From: Nectonema munidae
Lineage: Eukaryota; Nematomorpha; Nectonematoida; Nectonematidae
Length of the DNA: 64,000 nucleotides
Assembly (NCBI GenBank): GCA_030549495.1
Contig: JAUIRK010000864.1
Span: 106,001 to 170,000 of the forward strand
Reading direction: 5' to 3'
Positions 43,458-54,630 of this stretch are shown one piece after another (the stretch's first letter is position 1; every line of letters begins with the position of its first letter). The position numbers and the translations under genes are program-made. The notes under the pieces are model-generated. The model was not told where the DNA came from. It did not search any database and worked only from the letters and a program-made list of their open reading frames with translations.

Positions 43458-45446
43458 CAGTAAAAACCGGATATATCGGACTCGGATAAATTGGATAATC
43501 AGTTATATCAGATAAATATTCTAGTCCCAATTTTTTGCTTGTATTTTAGTGTAAAAAAATTTGCATATATCAGATCCGGTTTTTAATATATCGGACAACT
43601 TTTTCAATTCAAAAAGCAAAAAATAACACAAAATATATTGTGTATATCGGATATATTTTTTTACAAATAGCTCACAACCAAATCAATTGACGTCTGAGAT
43701 ATATTTATTTTATTGTTTCATAACCATAACATTTTCTTGACTTTTTATTTGAGAATAAATAATTCAAGTAATTTATATTATTAAAAATATTTTTTAAATA
43801 ATTAAAATTTTATTAAAAATTTTTTTTACGTTTTTTAGTATTATTTAATTTTTAATATTTTTCTATAAATAGTTTTTTTTAATTATTCAATTGTTTTTAG
43901 TTTTTTGTTCATTTTATAAATGACAGAACAAGTTAAATGAAAACATGAAACAAAAACCTTAAAAGAAAAGTATGAAATATTCAAGTTTTATGAAAAGAAT
44001 CCTAATATAAAGCAGTTGAAATTAGTTTCCGAATTTAATATAAAATCTCAAACTTTATCTGATTTGTTGAAAAATAAAGATAAAATTAAAGAAATTTATG
44101 AAAAAGCAAACGGCAAAAAAATTGATGAGAAAAAGAGGGTATTGTTAAAACTTGGAAAGAGCGTGATTTGAAATACACTTTAGAAAAGTACAAACCTTCA
44201 GATATTTACAATGCTGACGAAACCGGTTTATACTGGCAAATGCTTCCTGAAAATTCCTTGGGGTTTATTGGACAAAAGTATCACGGAAAAACAGCCTAAA
44301 CAAAGAATTACTGTGCTTATTTGTGCAAACATGAATGGAAATGACAAACTTCATGTACTTGCAATTGGTAAGCTTCAAAATCCTCGTGCATTTAAAATGA
44401 TATCAAATACACCTGTAAAGTATAAGTTCAATAAAAAAGCGTGGATGCGCGCCGATATATTTGAAGAATAGATTAGAAAGTTAGATAAAAAAATGAAAAA
44501 AGAAAATCGAACATTCGCAATCATTGTTGCCAACTGTACGGCTCACCCGCATATAGCTTGATAACATAGAGTTAATTTTTCTTCCACCTAACATTACATC
44601 TTGTGCACAACGAATGGATTCAGGTATCATTAAAAAATTTTAATTTTACTACAGAAAAATTTAAGCTACACGTAGATTAGAAGCAGCTGAAGCAAATCAA
44701 AATTTAAAATGGCATTTACTTGACTGCTTATTTGCATTAAAGTCTGCATGATCTATGGTAAAGCAGAAAACTGTTCAAAATTGTTATTCTAATGTAGGGT
44801 TTGTTTTGCTGATATTGAAAACGAAGAAGATTTGGAAAATATTGATAATGAACAAAAAGAGTTTAAAAATGTATGGTCTCAACTTGAAAAGAAATTTTGT
44901 GACATTCCAACAATGCAAGATTATATTAACATTGATAAAGATACAGATGGTATTGTAGTTACGCTAAGTGATGCAGAAATAATAATTGAAGCAATTTCTG
45001 ATCAATGTACTCATTCCAATGATTCAGAAGTTACATCTACTGAAATCGAACTGTTCCAACTAGATTAGATGCGTGCAATAGATTGTATTAGAAGATTTAC
45101 TCTTTCTCTTCCTGGCCAAGAACACGAAGAAATTTTACAAATGGCGGATAAGTTTGAAAAGCTTGTTTTAAAACAATCTGTTTTAAAATCAAGGCAATCT
45201 ATTATTACAGAATTTTTAAATAAATTGTGTTTACATAATTTTTTATAAAAATTTAAAATATTTAATAAAGTAACATTAAAAAACTTTATTCAGTCTTAAA
45301 CATGTTATAAATTTATAAGTTGATGTATTTTTGAATTATTCGATAACAAAAATTTATCGGTGTAATTTGCATGTTAAATTCGGATAATCGGAAATATCGT
45401 ATAAATAATGTAGTCCTTTCAAATCCGATATATCCGAATTTTACTG
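43458..45446 (+). mobile_element. pogo transposon copy 2, complete ends, 1989 bp
   Basis: The left end CAGTAAAAACCGGATATATC (43458) and the right end, read inward on the minus strand from 45446, CAGTAAAATTCGGATATATC, form a terminal inverted repeat of at least 20 bp. TA lies directly outside on both sides (43456-43457, 45447-45448), the pogo/Tc1 target. Subterminal GGATAAATTGGATAATC and ATATCGGA repeats follow. The transposase gene inside is broken. Confidence 0.9.
43920..45247 (+). pseudogene. pogo/Tigger-type transposase of copy 2, broken
   Basis: The N-terminal CENP-B-like HTH runs from 43920 (MTEQVK, stop, then TLKEKYEIFKFYEKNPNIKQ and SEFNIKSQTLSDLLKNKDKI). A deletion of roughly the second DNA-binding domain joins this to IYNADETGLYWQMLPENSL (first Asp) near 44205. 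Next come RITVLICANMNGNDKLHVLA, KAWMRADIFEE, and IIVANCTAHPHIA (the usual DNCPAHP, with the catalytic Asp replaced by Ala). CAQRMDSGIIKKF (third-Asp box) is near 44605. The C-terminal acidic tail and SIITEFLNKLCLHNFL end near 45247. It is unable to transpose itself. Confidence 0.8.
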
Positions 45447-45448
45447 TA

Positions 45449-46478
45449 TATCATTTTTACTTATAATTCTAAGATGTCTTTTTTATATTCTAATCGCTAA
45501 GGCAATTTACAACTTAAAAAAGACAAATTTGAATTGAAAAAAGACACTTTCGAATAAAAAAAGATGATCTAATAAAAAATATTTATTGTATTATGATATG
45601 GAAATAAAAACTGCCTGAATGACTTGATTAGCTTCAATTATAGGTTAACATATGTATAGATGAAGAAAATATAGAGGAAAAAGGAAAAATTAATTATTTT
45701 TTCTTAAAAATCTGCAATATTAATTACATATATTATAATATTTAACGTTGATAAGAATATCATTTGATCCACTCAAGTATCACGTGAGATTGAAATTAGG
45801 AAAAATACAAAATTTTTGCTTCGAGCCCGAAAAATTTTTGGTTGCCAATAATAATAATCAATGGTCTTAAGAGTTTTGCAGGTAAGAATATGTCCAATAA
45901 AACTTAAATACGAAATCTTAATTACACGATCTATAGCTATGAATAAGCCTTTAGTCCTTTAAAACTTGGCTAAGTTTAGTTAGTAAGTTAGGTAGGTAGT
46001 TTGCATGTCAAGAAACATAAATTTATATTATATTATATGCTATAAATATGTATCCAAATAAGAAATTCCCTTTTTCGAAAAATTCCTTTTCGTAGGGTTG
46101 GGTTTCGAGAGTTTTATTTTAGGAAGTTTTGATTTTCTGACGTTTTGACAAATAACAGATGTGACGATACCTAAATTTTGTACTATTGCTATTGAAACGT
46201 CTATTTCTATTTTTCTTGATTTAAATTCAGTTTCGAAAAATGATGTTAAGTTAGTCCTTTCAGCATTCATTCTAAAGTATGCACGTTTATCAGCTAACAT
46301 TTTATACGTTTAAAACAAAAAAGTTTTCTAAGTCAAATAGAATTCCAAAAATTAGCACTGTTATTTTCCTACCATATTGGGCAATCTATGATAGAGAGAA
46401 TTTAATACAAATTTTGGTATTTATGATAGAAAGAATTAAATGTATTTACAAATTGAAACAATCTTTAACACATTTTAA
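45449..46478. other. AT-rich spacer
   Basis: No gene or element end recognised. The ORF at 46040-46300 (minus) has no identifiable similarity. Confidence 0.35.
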
Positions 46479-48599
46479 AACGTTCATTATCAGGATAAAT
46501 GACTACAAAATGTAGTCATCCAATTTTAATAAATCAATAACTTTTTTAAAAATCAAGAAAAACTTTATAATTAAGAATACAATTTTTTACATAAAACATA
46601 AGCAAAATACAAATTTTGTTACCGATGATAAAAATTTATATTTAGTTTTTTATTTCTATTGAAACTGACTACATTTTGTAGTACACTTTTTTTGAGGTTT
46701 GCTATGTTGCTTTTGTAATAATATTTGAAGCTTGATACAATGAAAGAGAATAAATATAGATTTTATTTACACCTATCACACGATTATATGGGTCATCCTA
46801 ATTATATCTTTTATAGTATGACCAAAAGAATGTCTTTTATAGAAGCATGGAAAGTAAGTTGTGCGACGACGATTTAGATATGGATATAACTCTACAGAAT
46901 TTGTGAATATTCCAAGTGAAGACGAAAATATCGAAGAAAATTCAGAGGTCACTAATGTAGTTTTTGAAGAGAAATCAGAAGATTTAACTATTTTTTGTGA
47001 AAAAGAGAGTACCGAAGATTCATCTTGTGAAGAGGAAAACAATGTATATGGAGTAAAGTGGGAAAGTAAATTGGGAGAAAATTTGGTGCGATTAAGACGA
47101 AACATTGTTACAGAAAAAGGAAGAACGCTGTCAAAAAGTATGGATGAAAAAGAACTGTTTGGTTTGAACTTACCTCAAGAAATTACAAGACATATCCTAA
47201 AATGCACAAATCGAAAACTTTTTTTGATAAGGACTTCAAATCTGTCAAAGTTTGCTTCTAAATTTTTTCAAAGTTCACATATGAAGAATTAGAAGCTTCA
47301 TTTGATTTTCTCATTCAAGAGGGTGTGGATCGTGACAATTTTTGTGATTTGAATGACTTTTACAAAGAAAAAGAGAGTAAGCCTTTTTATAGATCTTGCA
47401 TGGTTTTTTGCGCGTGAAACTTCTTCTCAGATGCTTGAGGTTTGATAGCGTTCTCACAAGAAAGCAAAGAAAAGAAAGTGATAAACTTGCAGCAATTAGA
47501 GAAACATGGTAATTCTTTTTAATGGCTCAAAGGCGTTACTATATTGAAGATGAATTTTTAACTATAGACGAACAATTAGTCGGCTATCGAGGAAGAATAC
47601 CTGGCAAAACCTATATGCCTTCCAAGTCTAAAAAGTATGGATTGAAGATATTCTGGATTTGTGAAGCAAACTCAAGTTATGCTCTCTATGGAATAATTTA
47701 CTTGGGAAAGGGAAACAAACAATTAATTTAACAGAAAAAGCTTGTTTGGGGTTAGTGAAACCTTTTGAAAAAACTGGCAGAAATATAACGCTTGATAATT
47801 TTTTACAAGCCAAAGTTTGGCCGTCAAACTTCTTGAAAAAAAAATTACTTTAGTCGGAACTATTCGTCAAAACAAGAAAGAACTTCCTTTATCTTTCAAA
47901 AACTCCAAAGGTAATGAAGTTGGCTCTACAGTTTTAAATATGATAACGAAAACAAAATCATAATTTTATCTTAGGCAGCCAAAAAAATTAGACTGTATGG
48001 CTTTTTATCAAGTAATTTTTTTACTTTTGATTTTGCCAATGAAAAGAGAATATCTGATTAATTAATTTTTATAATAAGACAAAAGGTAGTTGATCTGATT
48101 GATGAAAATATAGAATATAGAGTTAGAAGAAAAACAATTCGGTGGCCATTGATTATATTCTTCAACATGCATTTTCTCAAAAATTTAGGAGGAAAACTTT
48201 CATTGGCATATATGAAAAAAATATTAGAAAATGTTTATCTTTCCACCGAATTAAAACACGTGATTCATTTTTTCACATCAAGCATGCAAGCTCAAACTTC
48301 TGAAAAAGTAAATAAAAAAGAAACCCCAAGAAGATGTTTTATTTGTAAAAAATCTTCAAAAAAAAAGATGTTCCATTTGCTCAAAAGCTTGTTGTAAAGA
48401 ACATTCTCGTGATAAAAAAAACTGTAACTTGCAAGTATTGTGACAAATAATTTCAATAAATATTTTTTTAAAAGCACTTGTATTTAATTGTCTGAAAAAC
48501 AAAAACATATATTAACATAAACCAGTAAAAAATCAGTTGACTACAAATTGTAGTCACTCATCCTAATTAAGTTGTATAATTTTTCTATCCTGATAGGGG
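46479..48599 (+). mobile_element. piggyBac transposon copy 2, between TTAA sites
   Basis: TTAA lies at 46475-46478 and 48600-48603, the piggyBac target duplication. The left end contains TATCAGGATAAATGACTACA. The right end, read inward on the minus strand, contains CCCCTATCAGGATAG, so TATCAGGATA is shared. The palindrome GACTACANNNTGTAGTC sits at 46501-46517 and 48539-48555. A third copy lies 166 bp inside the left end (46667-46683, last base changed). About 2.1 kb long; it encodes a broken transposase. Confidence 0.8.
46861..48449 (+). pseudogene. piggyBac transposase (copy 2, PGBD4-like), broken
   Basis: The acidic N-terminus is at 46861-47070 (FVNIPSEDENIEENSEVTNV). After frame changes, 47522-47731 gives YYIEDEFLTIDEQLVGYRGR then GKTYMPSKSKKYGLKIFWIC, the first-Asp block of DDE_Tnp_1_7. 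VKPFEKTGRNITLDNFLQ (second Asp) is near 47760-47815. ITLVGTIRQNKKELPLSF and a degraded third block follow to 48010. The C-terminal cross-brace Cys motif near 48330-48449 reads RRCFICKKSS, then CSICSKACCKEHSRDKKNCN. The gene has several frame breaks. The sequence differs clearly from copy 1, so it is a separate family. Confidence 0.8.
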
Positions 48600-48603
48600 T
48601 TAA

Positions 48604-49435
48604 AATAATAATTTTTACATTTCTAAAATATGAAAATAATTGAATAATAAATATTCATTTACTTTTTCAAAAAAAACATTGGTCATTGATAAGTAATGTT
48701 TTGTTAAACACATGTGTAAATTTTGTACACCTAAAAAATCTTGTTTTACTTGTTAAAAAATTAAGGTTTTACTTGTTATGACTTGCAAAAAAACTAACTA
48801 ACTTTTCGATTTAAAATGAGCAGAAGTAGCTTTTAAAAATATCTTCAATTTTTAAGAAATCCTTTAAAAATACAAAACAACTTAATTTGTTGTTTTCAAA
48901 TAAAATTTTAAACATAAAAATTAGAAGTTAATCCAAATTTATGATGAAGGCTGAAGAAAAACTTTCGATTTTTAATGCACATGAGGCATGTTTATTCTTC
49001 TTTTAGGAATGCAAATCCATTTCGGGGAATCGGAATAAAAGAAGTCTCGTGGATACGATTCTTGTAAGGATATCTAAAGCTATGTTTTACGATTCCCGAC
49101 TCACATTTCGATGAACATAATAGTATCCCTTTTAATTGATTAATATCTTCTCTCTATTTAGAAATAAAAGTAAAAGAGCTTCTTTATATTTGACGAATAT
49201 CGTGGGAGTGAATAAACTTGTTTCATTTGACACAAAACTTTGCCAGCACCACTAACTGATTGATGAGGCTTACAAAAGGACACTCTTTTTAACTCATCTT
49301 TACATACCCTACTCTAAATTAGCTTTGATTCGTTTAGTTACCATCTCGTTTTTAAAATTAATAAAATCTTAATTAGACATTTTGATTTATTAAATTGCTT
49401 GCCCAAAAATAAAATGTATTCCAATCTTATAGTTA
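48604..49435. other. AT-rich spacer
   Basis: No gene or repeat boundary seen. Confidence 0.35.
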
Positions 49436-49448
49436 GTAAATAGAACAA

Positions 49449-49606
49449 ATATCTTCTTCTTCTTCTTCTTCTTCTTCTTCTTCTTCTTCTTCTTTGTCTA
49501 CACCTTATCCCCATGTTGGGGGAGGGTGGCTAAGATCTGCTGTCTCTCACATCTCTCTGTTAAGTGCGTGGTCTTCGTTTAGTCCAAGCTTTTGCTCCAC
49601 CCTTTG
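49449..49606 (-). mobile_element. Truncated RTE 3' end with 13-bp target duplication
   Basis: On the plus strand a (TTC)n run at 49452-49493 is followed by CTACACCTTATCCCCATGTT then GGGGGAGGGTGG. This is the reverse complement of an RTE 3' end like that of copy 3 (CAATAAGGGGATAAG...GAAGAA). The minus-strand reading ALNREMCERQ and LPQHGDKV fits the RTE C-terminus. GTAAATAGAACAA flanks it on both sides (49436-49448 and 49607-49619). It is a 5'-truncated insertion of about 158 bp. Confidence 0.75.
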
Positions 49607-49619
49607 GTAAATAGAACAA

Positions 49620-50169
49620 CTATCATAAATAGCAAAAAACTGCATGATATCATGAATATTATTACAAATTTGGAGGGAATTTTTACACCTCATTTCCTTA
49701 TATGTTGAGTCAAAACTCTAGGAAATGAAGAAAGTGTGAAGAGATACTTTCTTATCCATGTATGTGTTTTAAATTTATTACTGTTATTTTTAAATGTATT
49801 ACTGATATTGAAAGCGATCACGCAAAAAGCATGTAAATGTATGTGGCTTGAGTTCCTCTTTTTTTATTACATATAAACTCTATATATAGTGATTTCTTTG
49901 TTTTAATAAGTAATTTCCTCACTTAACTTTAACCAGTTATATCTTGTTTACTATAAATTCATAATATTTTATCCAAGTGAAGAAGTTACATCTTAGAATG
50001 AACTTCATTGGGGTCTGAATCAAGGTCGAATAAGTTCGATCTGCATTGCTTAGAAAGGATGCAGACTGGTCGGTATGCACACATAGAGGTTATCGTTATG
50101 TATATAGTTGTGCTTGTGCAGTATATAAATAAAATCTAATAATGTTTCACAACTTTAAAATTCAAAGGG
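49620..50169. other. Spacer
   Basis: No recognised gene. A GC-richer patch near 50005-50090 has no identifiable origin. Confidence 0.3.
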
Positions 50170-50440
50170 TCCATCCCAAGTAAGAAAAAATGCGATATTT
50201 TATAACAATCAAAGCCACTATAACTCATACAACAAGATATAGTTCGAACTCTCTGCTTGATCATTTTTTTATACCTAAAAATTTTAATGAATTTGTCCCA
50301 TTCGTCTCAATAGAATATTTCTCAAACCATGTCTTGTCTCTAAAAATTGATAATAAAAACAAAATCAGTCTTTGGTGCATAATATTTTTGTTGAATTATA
50401 TCTTCCCAAAGTTGGGTTGAATTGGAAAGCCACTCCTTTT
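50170..50440 (+). pseudogene. LINE endonuclease C-terminal fragment
   Basis: The open frame 50190-50420 reads ITHTTRYSSNSLLDHFFIPK, then FSNHVLSLKI. This resembles the end of LINE apurinic endonucleases (T.TR..S.LLDH..., then SDH). The surrounding protein is not readable. Short fragment; assignment moderate. Confidence 0.4.
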
Positions 50441-50848
50441 CAAAGATCCAGATGCTCACTTAATAGTAAATATTGTATCAGATGCCACAACTTACAAAAT
50501 AAGAATTAGCATTATAAAAAATACAGATAAATTAAAATTTTGATGTGTTCGGATTTGTTACTTCATATCAAGAGCCGTGATAATCTTCAAAACTCAAATA
50601 TTGTTCTAACATCGTGTAGGAAAAAGTACTTTTACTGCATAAAACCCTAAAAAATGAAATAAAAAACAAAATTAGATTTTTGAAGAGGAATTATTTTTTG
50701 AATGAGTTAAGTTTATTGAATGAAAAAGCAAAATTAATAGGAAAAAGTTATTTTGGGTGTTAAAAGTCAAGTAAAATAGGGTTTTGTTTGAAAAAGATTT
50801 TCAAATTCGTAACGAATTGTTTGTAGCAACTGTTTTTAATGGTTTTTA
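50441..50848. other. Spacer before pogo copy 3
   Basis: No recognised feature. Confidence 0.3.
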
Positions 50849-52468
50849 TGAGAATTTTCGGACTATAAGGCGCACTTTGAGTAACTTTATTTTTCTGAGA
50901 ACAAGAATTCGCCTTATTGTATGAAAAAAAGTAAAACACGGCAGTTTTAATTCATAAAAAATATTATTCCAAAATATTTTATATTAGAGATATTTTTAAT
51001 TTAAAAAAAGATTTACAATTTTATTTTTTTTTATCATTTTCCTTTGTCTATCTTTTATTAATTAGGTTGTTCAAAATATTTTATATTTGGGTATAGTTTT
51101 TTATTTTAGATTCTTTAGATTAAATTTATGCTATTTAATTTTTAATGATATATCTGGAAAAAGACATGCTTACGAAGTTAGTTCTAAACTTAGAGCTATT
51201 GATTATTCAAAAGAACATGGAAATAGAGCAGCTGCAAGAGAATTTAATATAAATGAATCTATGGTAAGAAATTGGAAAATACAAGATGACTTGCGCCGAG
51301 TGAAGAAGACAAAACAAAGTTTCAGAGGAAACAAAGCTAGATGGCCCAAGTTAGAAAGCATTTTAACAGTTTCAATTAGACTGAAAGCAAAATAAATAAC
51401 AGGTGAAATGAAAATCAATAACTTTCAAGGAGGTTCTTCTTGGTGCTTTCGTTTTATGAAATGACACAATCTTTCAATACGCGCAAAAACAACCGTTTTG
51501 CAGAAACTGCCAAAAGATTACGAAGAAAAAGTTAATATTTTTCGGAACTACTGCCAAAAATAATTGCCGAAAAAAATACGACTGGAACACATTACTAATA
51601 TGTATGAGATTGCACTACCTTTTGATATCCTTATGAATCGTAGGGTCGAGAAAGTAAGAACTAGTTCAGTATCTATTCTCACCATAGGCAACGAAAAATC
51701 GTGTTTCACTGTAGTTCTTGGTTGCCTGGATAATGGTCAAAAACTTGCTCCTAAAATTATTTTTAAAAGAAAAACATTACCAAAAGAAAAGTTTCCATCT
51801 GGTATCATTATCAAAGCAAATTCAAAGGGGTGGGTGGACGAGCAGGAAATGAGCTAATGGTTAAGTGAAGTGTTTTGCCAAAAAAAGTTAAAACAGATCT
51901 TGCAATTATTCCAGGTGGATTAACTAAACAACTATAACCACTTGATGTTAGTGTTAATAGATCATTAGTAAAATTGCGGGCTTTGTGGCAGCGCTCGATG
52001 ACAGAAGGGGATACCAAAACAGGAAGACAGCGTTGTGCAAGTTATGTCACTATCAGTCAATGGATTTTGGATGCGTCGTCCAAAGTTACAGTCTCTAGTA
52101 TTATCATTGGTTTTACTATATCTAGAATCATTGTTGAGTTGCAAACTACTAGCAATAATAGTGATTCAAATAATGATGAATCAGATTATGATGTTCTTAA
52201 TGCCGAGATTGTACAAGTTTTAAACTTGGATACTGAAAATGAAGAGTTTGATAGGTTCGAATGCGAGGAATAAGTCAGTGAATTGAGTATAATTGTAGGC
52301 ATTTCTTATTTAGTGAATTTTTTTTAATAAAGTTTATTTTATTTGAATTTTATTAATGCCCCATATAATCAATCCATTGAGCCTTATGTATGAAACGAGA
52401 CATCCATTTTAATATTTATTAACCCTGCACCTTATAATCCGGTGCGCCCTATAGTCCCAAAAATACGG
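50849..52468 (+). mobile_element. pogo-like transposon copy 3, both ends present, 1620 bp
   Basis: The left end (50849) reads ATTTTCGGACTATAAGGCGC after TGAGA. The right end, read inward on the minus strand, is CCGTATTTTTGGGACTATAG then GGCGCAC. Both share ATTTT(C/T)GGGACTATA-GGCGCAC, a well-known pogo-type end. TA lies outside at 50847-50848 and 52469-52470. A subterminal CCTTATAATCCGGTGCGCCC repeat (52431-52450) belongs to the right end. Confidence 0.85.
51100..52273 (+). pseudogene. pogo-like transposase with Brinker-type HTH, core deleted
   Basis: The HTH region at about 51155-51300 reads SGKRHAYEVSSKLRAIDYSK, EHGNRAAAREFNINESMVRN, WKIQDDLRRVKKTKQ. The linker FRGNKARWPKLE follows. The first-Asp box is degraded (ITNMYEIALPFDIL where NMDETPVWFD is usual). 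Next is a well-kept stretch, VSILTIGNEKSCFTVVLGCL, KLAPKIIFKRKTLPKEKFPS, GIIIKANSKGWVDEQEMS. The segment with the second catalytic Asp is missing: WLSEVFCQ runs straight into KVKTDLAIIPGGLTKQL (51880-51935) and PLDVSVNRS (third Asp). The C-terminus has TKTGRQRCASYVTISQWILD. Catalytically dead. Confidence 0.8.
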
Positions 52469-52679
52469 TACTTTATTTCTCTATACCTATCCCAAGATGA
52501 ATATATATAAAAGACTAGTATCTTGTTTCCATTGATATAATGTAAACGCATATCTTTTTCAATATATTTTTGTCAAGGACATACACAAGGCTATAAACAA
52601 TCTCAAAAGTATTTAGATATAGAATATCTTTAAACCATCTTAAGCTTATAAAAACTTTTATTTGCAAGGTGCTGTTTCT

Positions 52680-53229
52680 GGGCTCAACATGTCTGTCAAA
52701 CTCTCATATTTCACGAAAATTTTTAAGAAAAACAAAAGTTGTTCCACTTATTAAGAAAGGTGATCATCAAAAATTAACAAGCTATCGACCAGTTTCCATT
52801 ATTTGTTAAATTACAAAAATTTTGGTAAAAATCCTACATTCTCAGATTGTTCATTATCTAATTTCTTGAAAATAAAAAAGATCTCGTCTCTGTTTCCCTT
52901 GATTTAAGTCGCGCTTTGTATTCTGTATCCCATAGTTTTATACTTAGCAAATTAAATTCTTCTGGGATTAGGCTAATTCATTGAGATTTTCTTTCACTCT
53001 CTCTCCAGTAGAACACAAATAGTAATCCATAGCTCCGAATCTTATGAATGTATCTTTTGGCTACCGAAAGGTTCAATATTTCGTCCATTAAATATTTTCT
53101 AAATTCATAAATGATATCTTAACCTGTAATACAAATATTGGAATGCTTCTGTTGGCTGATGATATTTTCATCATTATTCCATTTGATCGAAGTATAGATG
53201 TCAAATCAACAAAATTAATCTTGACCCAA
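52680..53229 (+). pseudogene. LINE reverse transcriptase fragment
   Basis: RT N-terminal and palm motifs appear in order: KVVPLIKKGDHQKLTSYRPV (52740), SKITKILVKILHSQI-like sequence, then SLDLSRALYSVSHSFILSKL (52905), WLPKGSIFRPL (the GIPQGS box, degraded, about 53055) and LLADDIFIIIPFD (53150). The order and GDHQKL..YRPVS block fit CR1/Jockey-type LINEs, possibly family A. Broken by stops and small indels. Confidence 0.65.
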
Positions 53230-53234
53230 AACTT

Positions 53235-53990
53235 GTAAAAAGTTCATAACATAACAACGTAAGTGTATTAAGCAATGTAAAGAGGCTAAACGCCTATGTG
53301 AAATGCATCAAATATAATACAAATAAAATACAAATCAATCAAATAATGAGATATCTTTTATCTTTCCAAAAATCATCAAGCTTTCTTTCGAAAATATTTA
53401 TATTCAAGGAATCGAAAACTTCATTTGGCAAATCATTCGAGTGATTATATGCATTTTGTATCAAATATTGTTGTCTATAATTACTTTGATAGGAATCAGA
53501 TTTAAATTTCAGTGAATGTGATCTGGAACCAGGCAAAACATTCTCGCCAATGTTCATTTTCCTTTCACAATATTAAATATAGTAATCATTTCATTCCTAA
53601 GCTTCTGTAATAGAAAGAAATAAGATTAATTTTATCCAATCTTCTAATGTAACATAAAATTTGCCTTCCTTCCAAGTGTTTTGTAAATACTCTTTGAATA
53701 TCTTCTATTTTTCTGATGCTCATGATTGAAGAATTTCCAAAAATCACATTTACATATTTTAAAATAGGCCTGACTAATAATTGGAACAGATGGAGAGAAA
53801 CTTCAATGTCAAATAACACAAAAGTATTGTTTAAAATGTGTAATGTGAAGAAAGCTTTCTTTATGGCATGAGAAACATGATCAGAAAAGTAAAATTTTGA
53901 ATCAACTTAATCCTAAATCATTGTGTTTTTCAACTTGATTAAGTTTAGTTCCACCTATATAAAATTAGTATCATCTGTTTTTCCAACTTG
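53235..53990 (-). pseudogene. LINE family A 3' fragment, copy 2
   Basis: Read leftward: LFQLLVRPILKYVNVIFGNS, SIMSIRKIEDIQRVFTKHLE, RRLDKINLISFYYRSLGMK (53586-53819), then NIGENVLPGSRSHSLKFKSD and YLIQNAYNHSNDLPNEVFDS (53339-53557). The 3' region at 53255-53310 matches the 3' UTR of copy 4 (GCTTAATACACTT... and GCCTCTTTA-type segments). It ends in a short CATAACATAAC tail at 53237-53250. It abuts the plus-strand RT fragment tail to tail. Confidence 0.8.
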
Positions 53991-54059
53991 AAGTTATGAA
54001 GTTATAATCTCCCTCAAATCAAAATAAAGAAGCAACAGTCTATAAAATAAGAAAAAATT

Positions 54060-54630
54060 TTCATATTTCTCTTTGATGCTCTGATTTCACAGCAATTCCT
54101 TTACTTTAAAGCTTACAAATCCACATGTGTGATTAAACATTTGGTAAGACCACTTCTTGAATATCGGAACGTTATTAATGGCAGTTATTTCGTAAGTAAT
54201 ATGAAGAAGTTTAAAAGAATTTTATTAAAAGTTTGCATGATATGAGAAATGTTTCATACTCACAGCGAATGAGATTATTCAACTTACTTTCACTTTACTA
54301 AGAAATGAAATGATCACCATCTTCAACATTTTAAAGAAAAAGAGGATCATAAAAAAAAGGTTTTACCTGAGTTCTCAGCAAGAATTTGCTATAAGTTTAA
54401 ATCTGAGTGTTTTCGAAACAATAACAGTCAAACTTACTTAACACGAAGAGCCTTTGATTCTTTGTCTGAAGAAGTAGTTAATTCTCTCACAGTCATTGAT
54501 TTTAAGAACAAGCTTGATCTATTTTGGCCGTCTAGAAGATTTTATATTATTTATTGATATTTTTTAGATGCAAATTTTACAGGCATTGACCTATATTTTG
54601 CTTAAATAAATATGTTATCTTATGTTGAAA
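54060..54630 (+). pseudogene. LINE family A 3' fragment, copy 3
   Basis: Plus-strand segments KHLVRPLLEYRNVINGSYFV, NMKKFKRILLKV, LLRNEMITIFNILKKK and SSQQEFAISLNLSVFE align in order with copies 1 and 4. The 3' end, AAATAAATATGTTATCTTATG near 54600-54625, is a shortened version of the (TTATG)n tail. Many frame breaks; older than copy 4 by appearance. Confidence 0.65.

Noticed and set aside
49450-49500. Simple (TTC)n microsatellite as an independent feature
   Set aside because: It is the tail of the truncated RTE insertion, which has matching flanking duplications.
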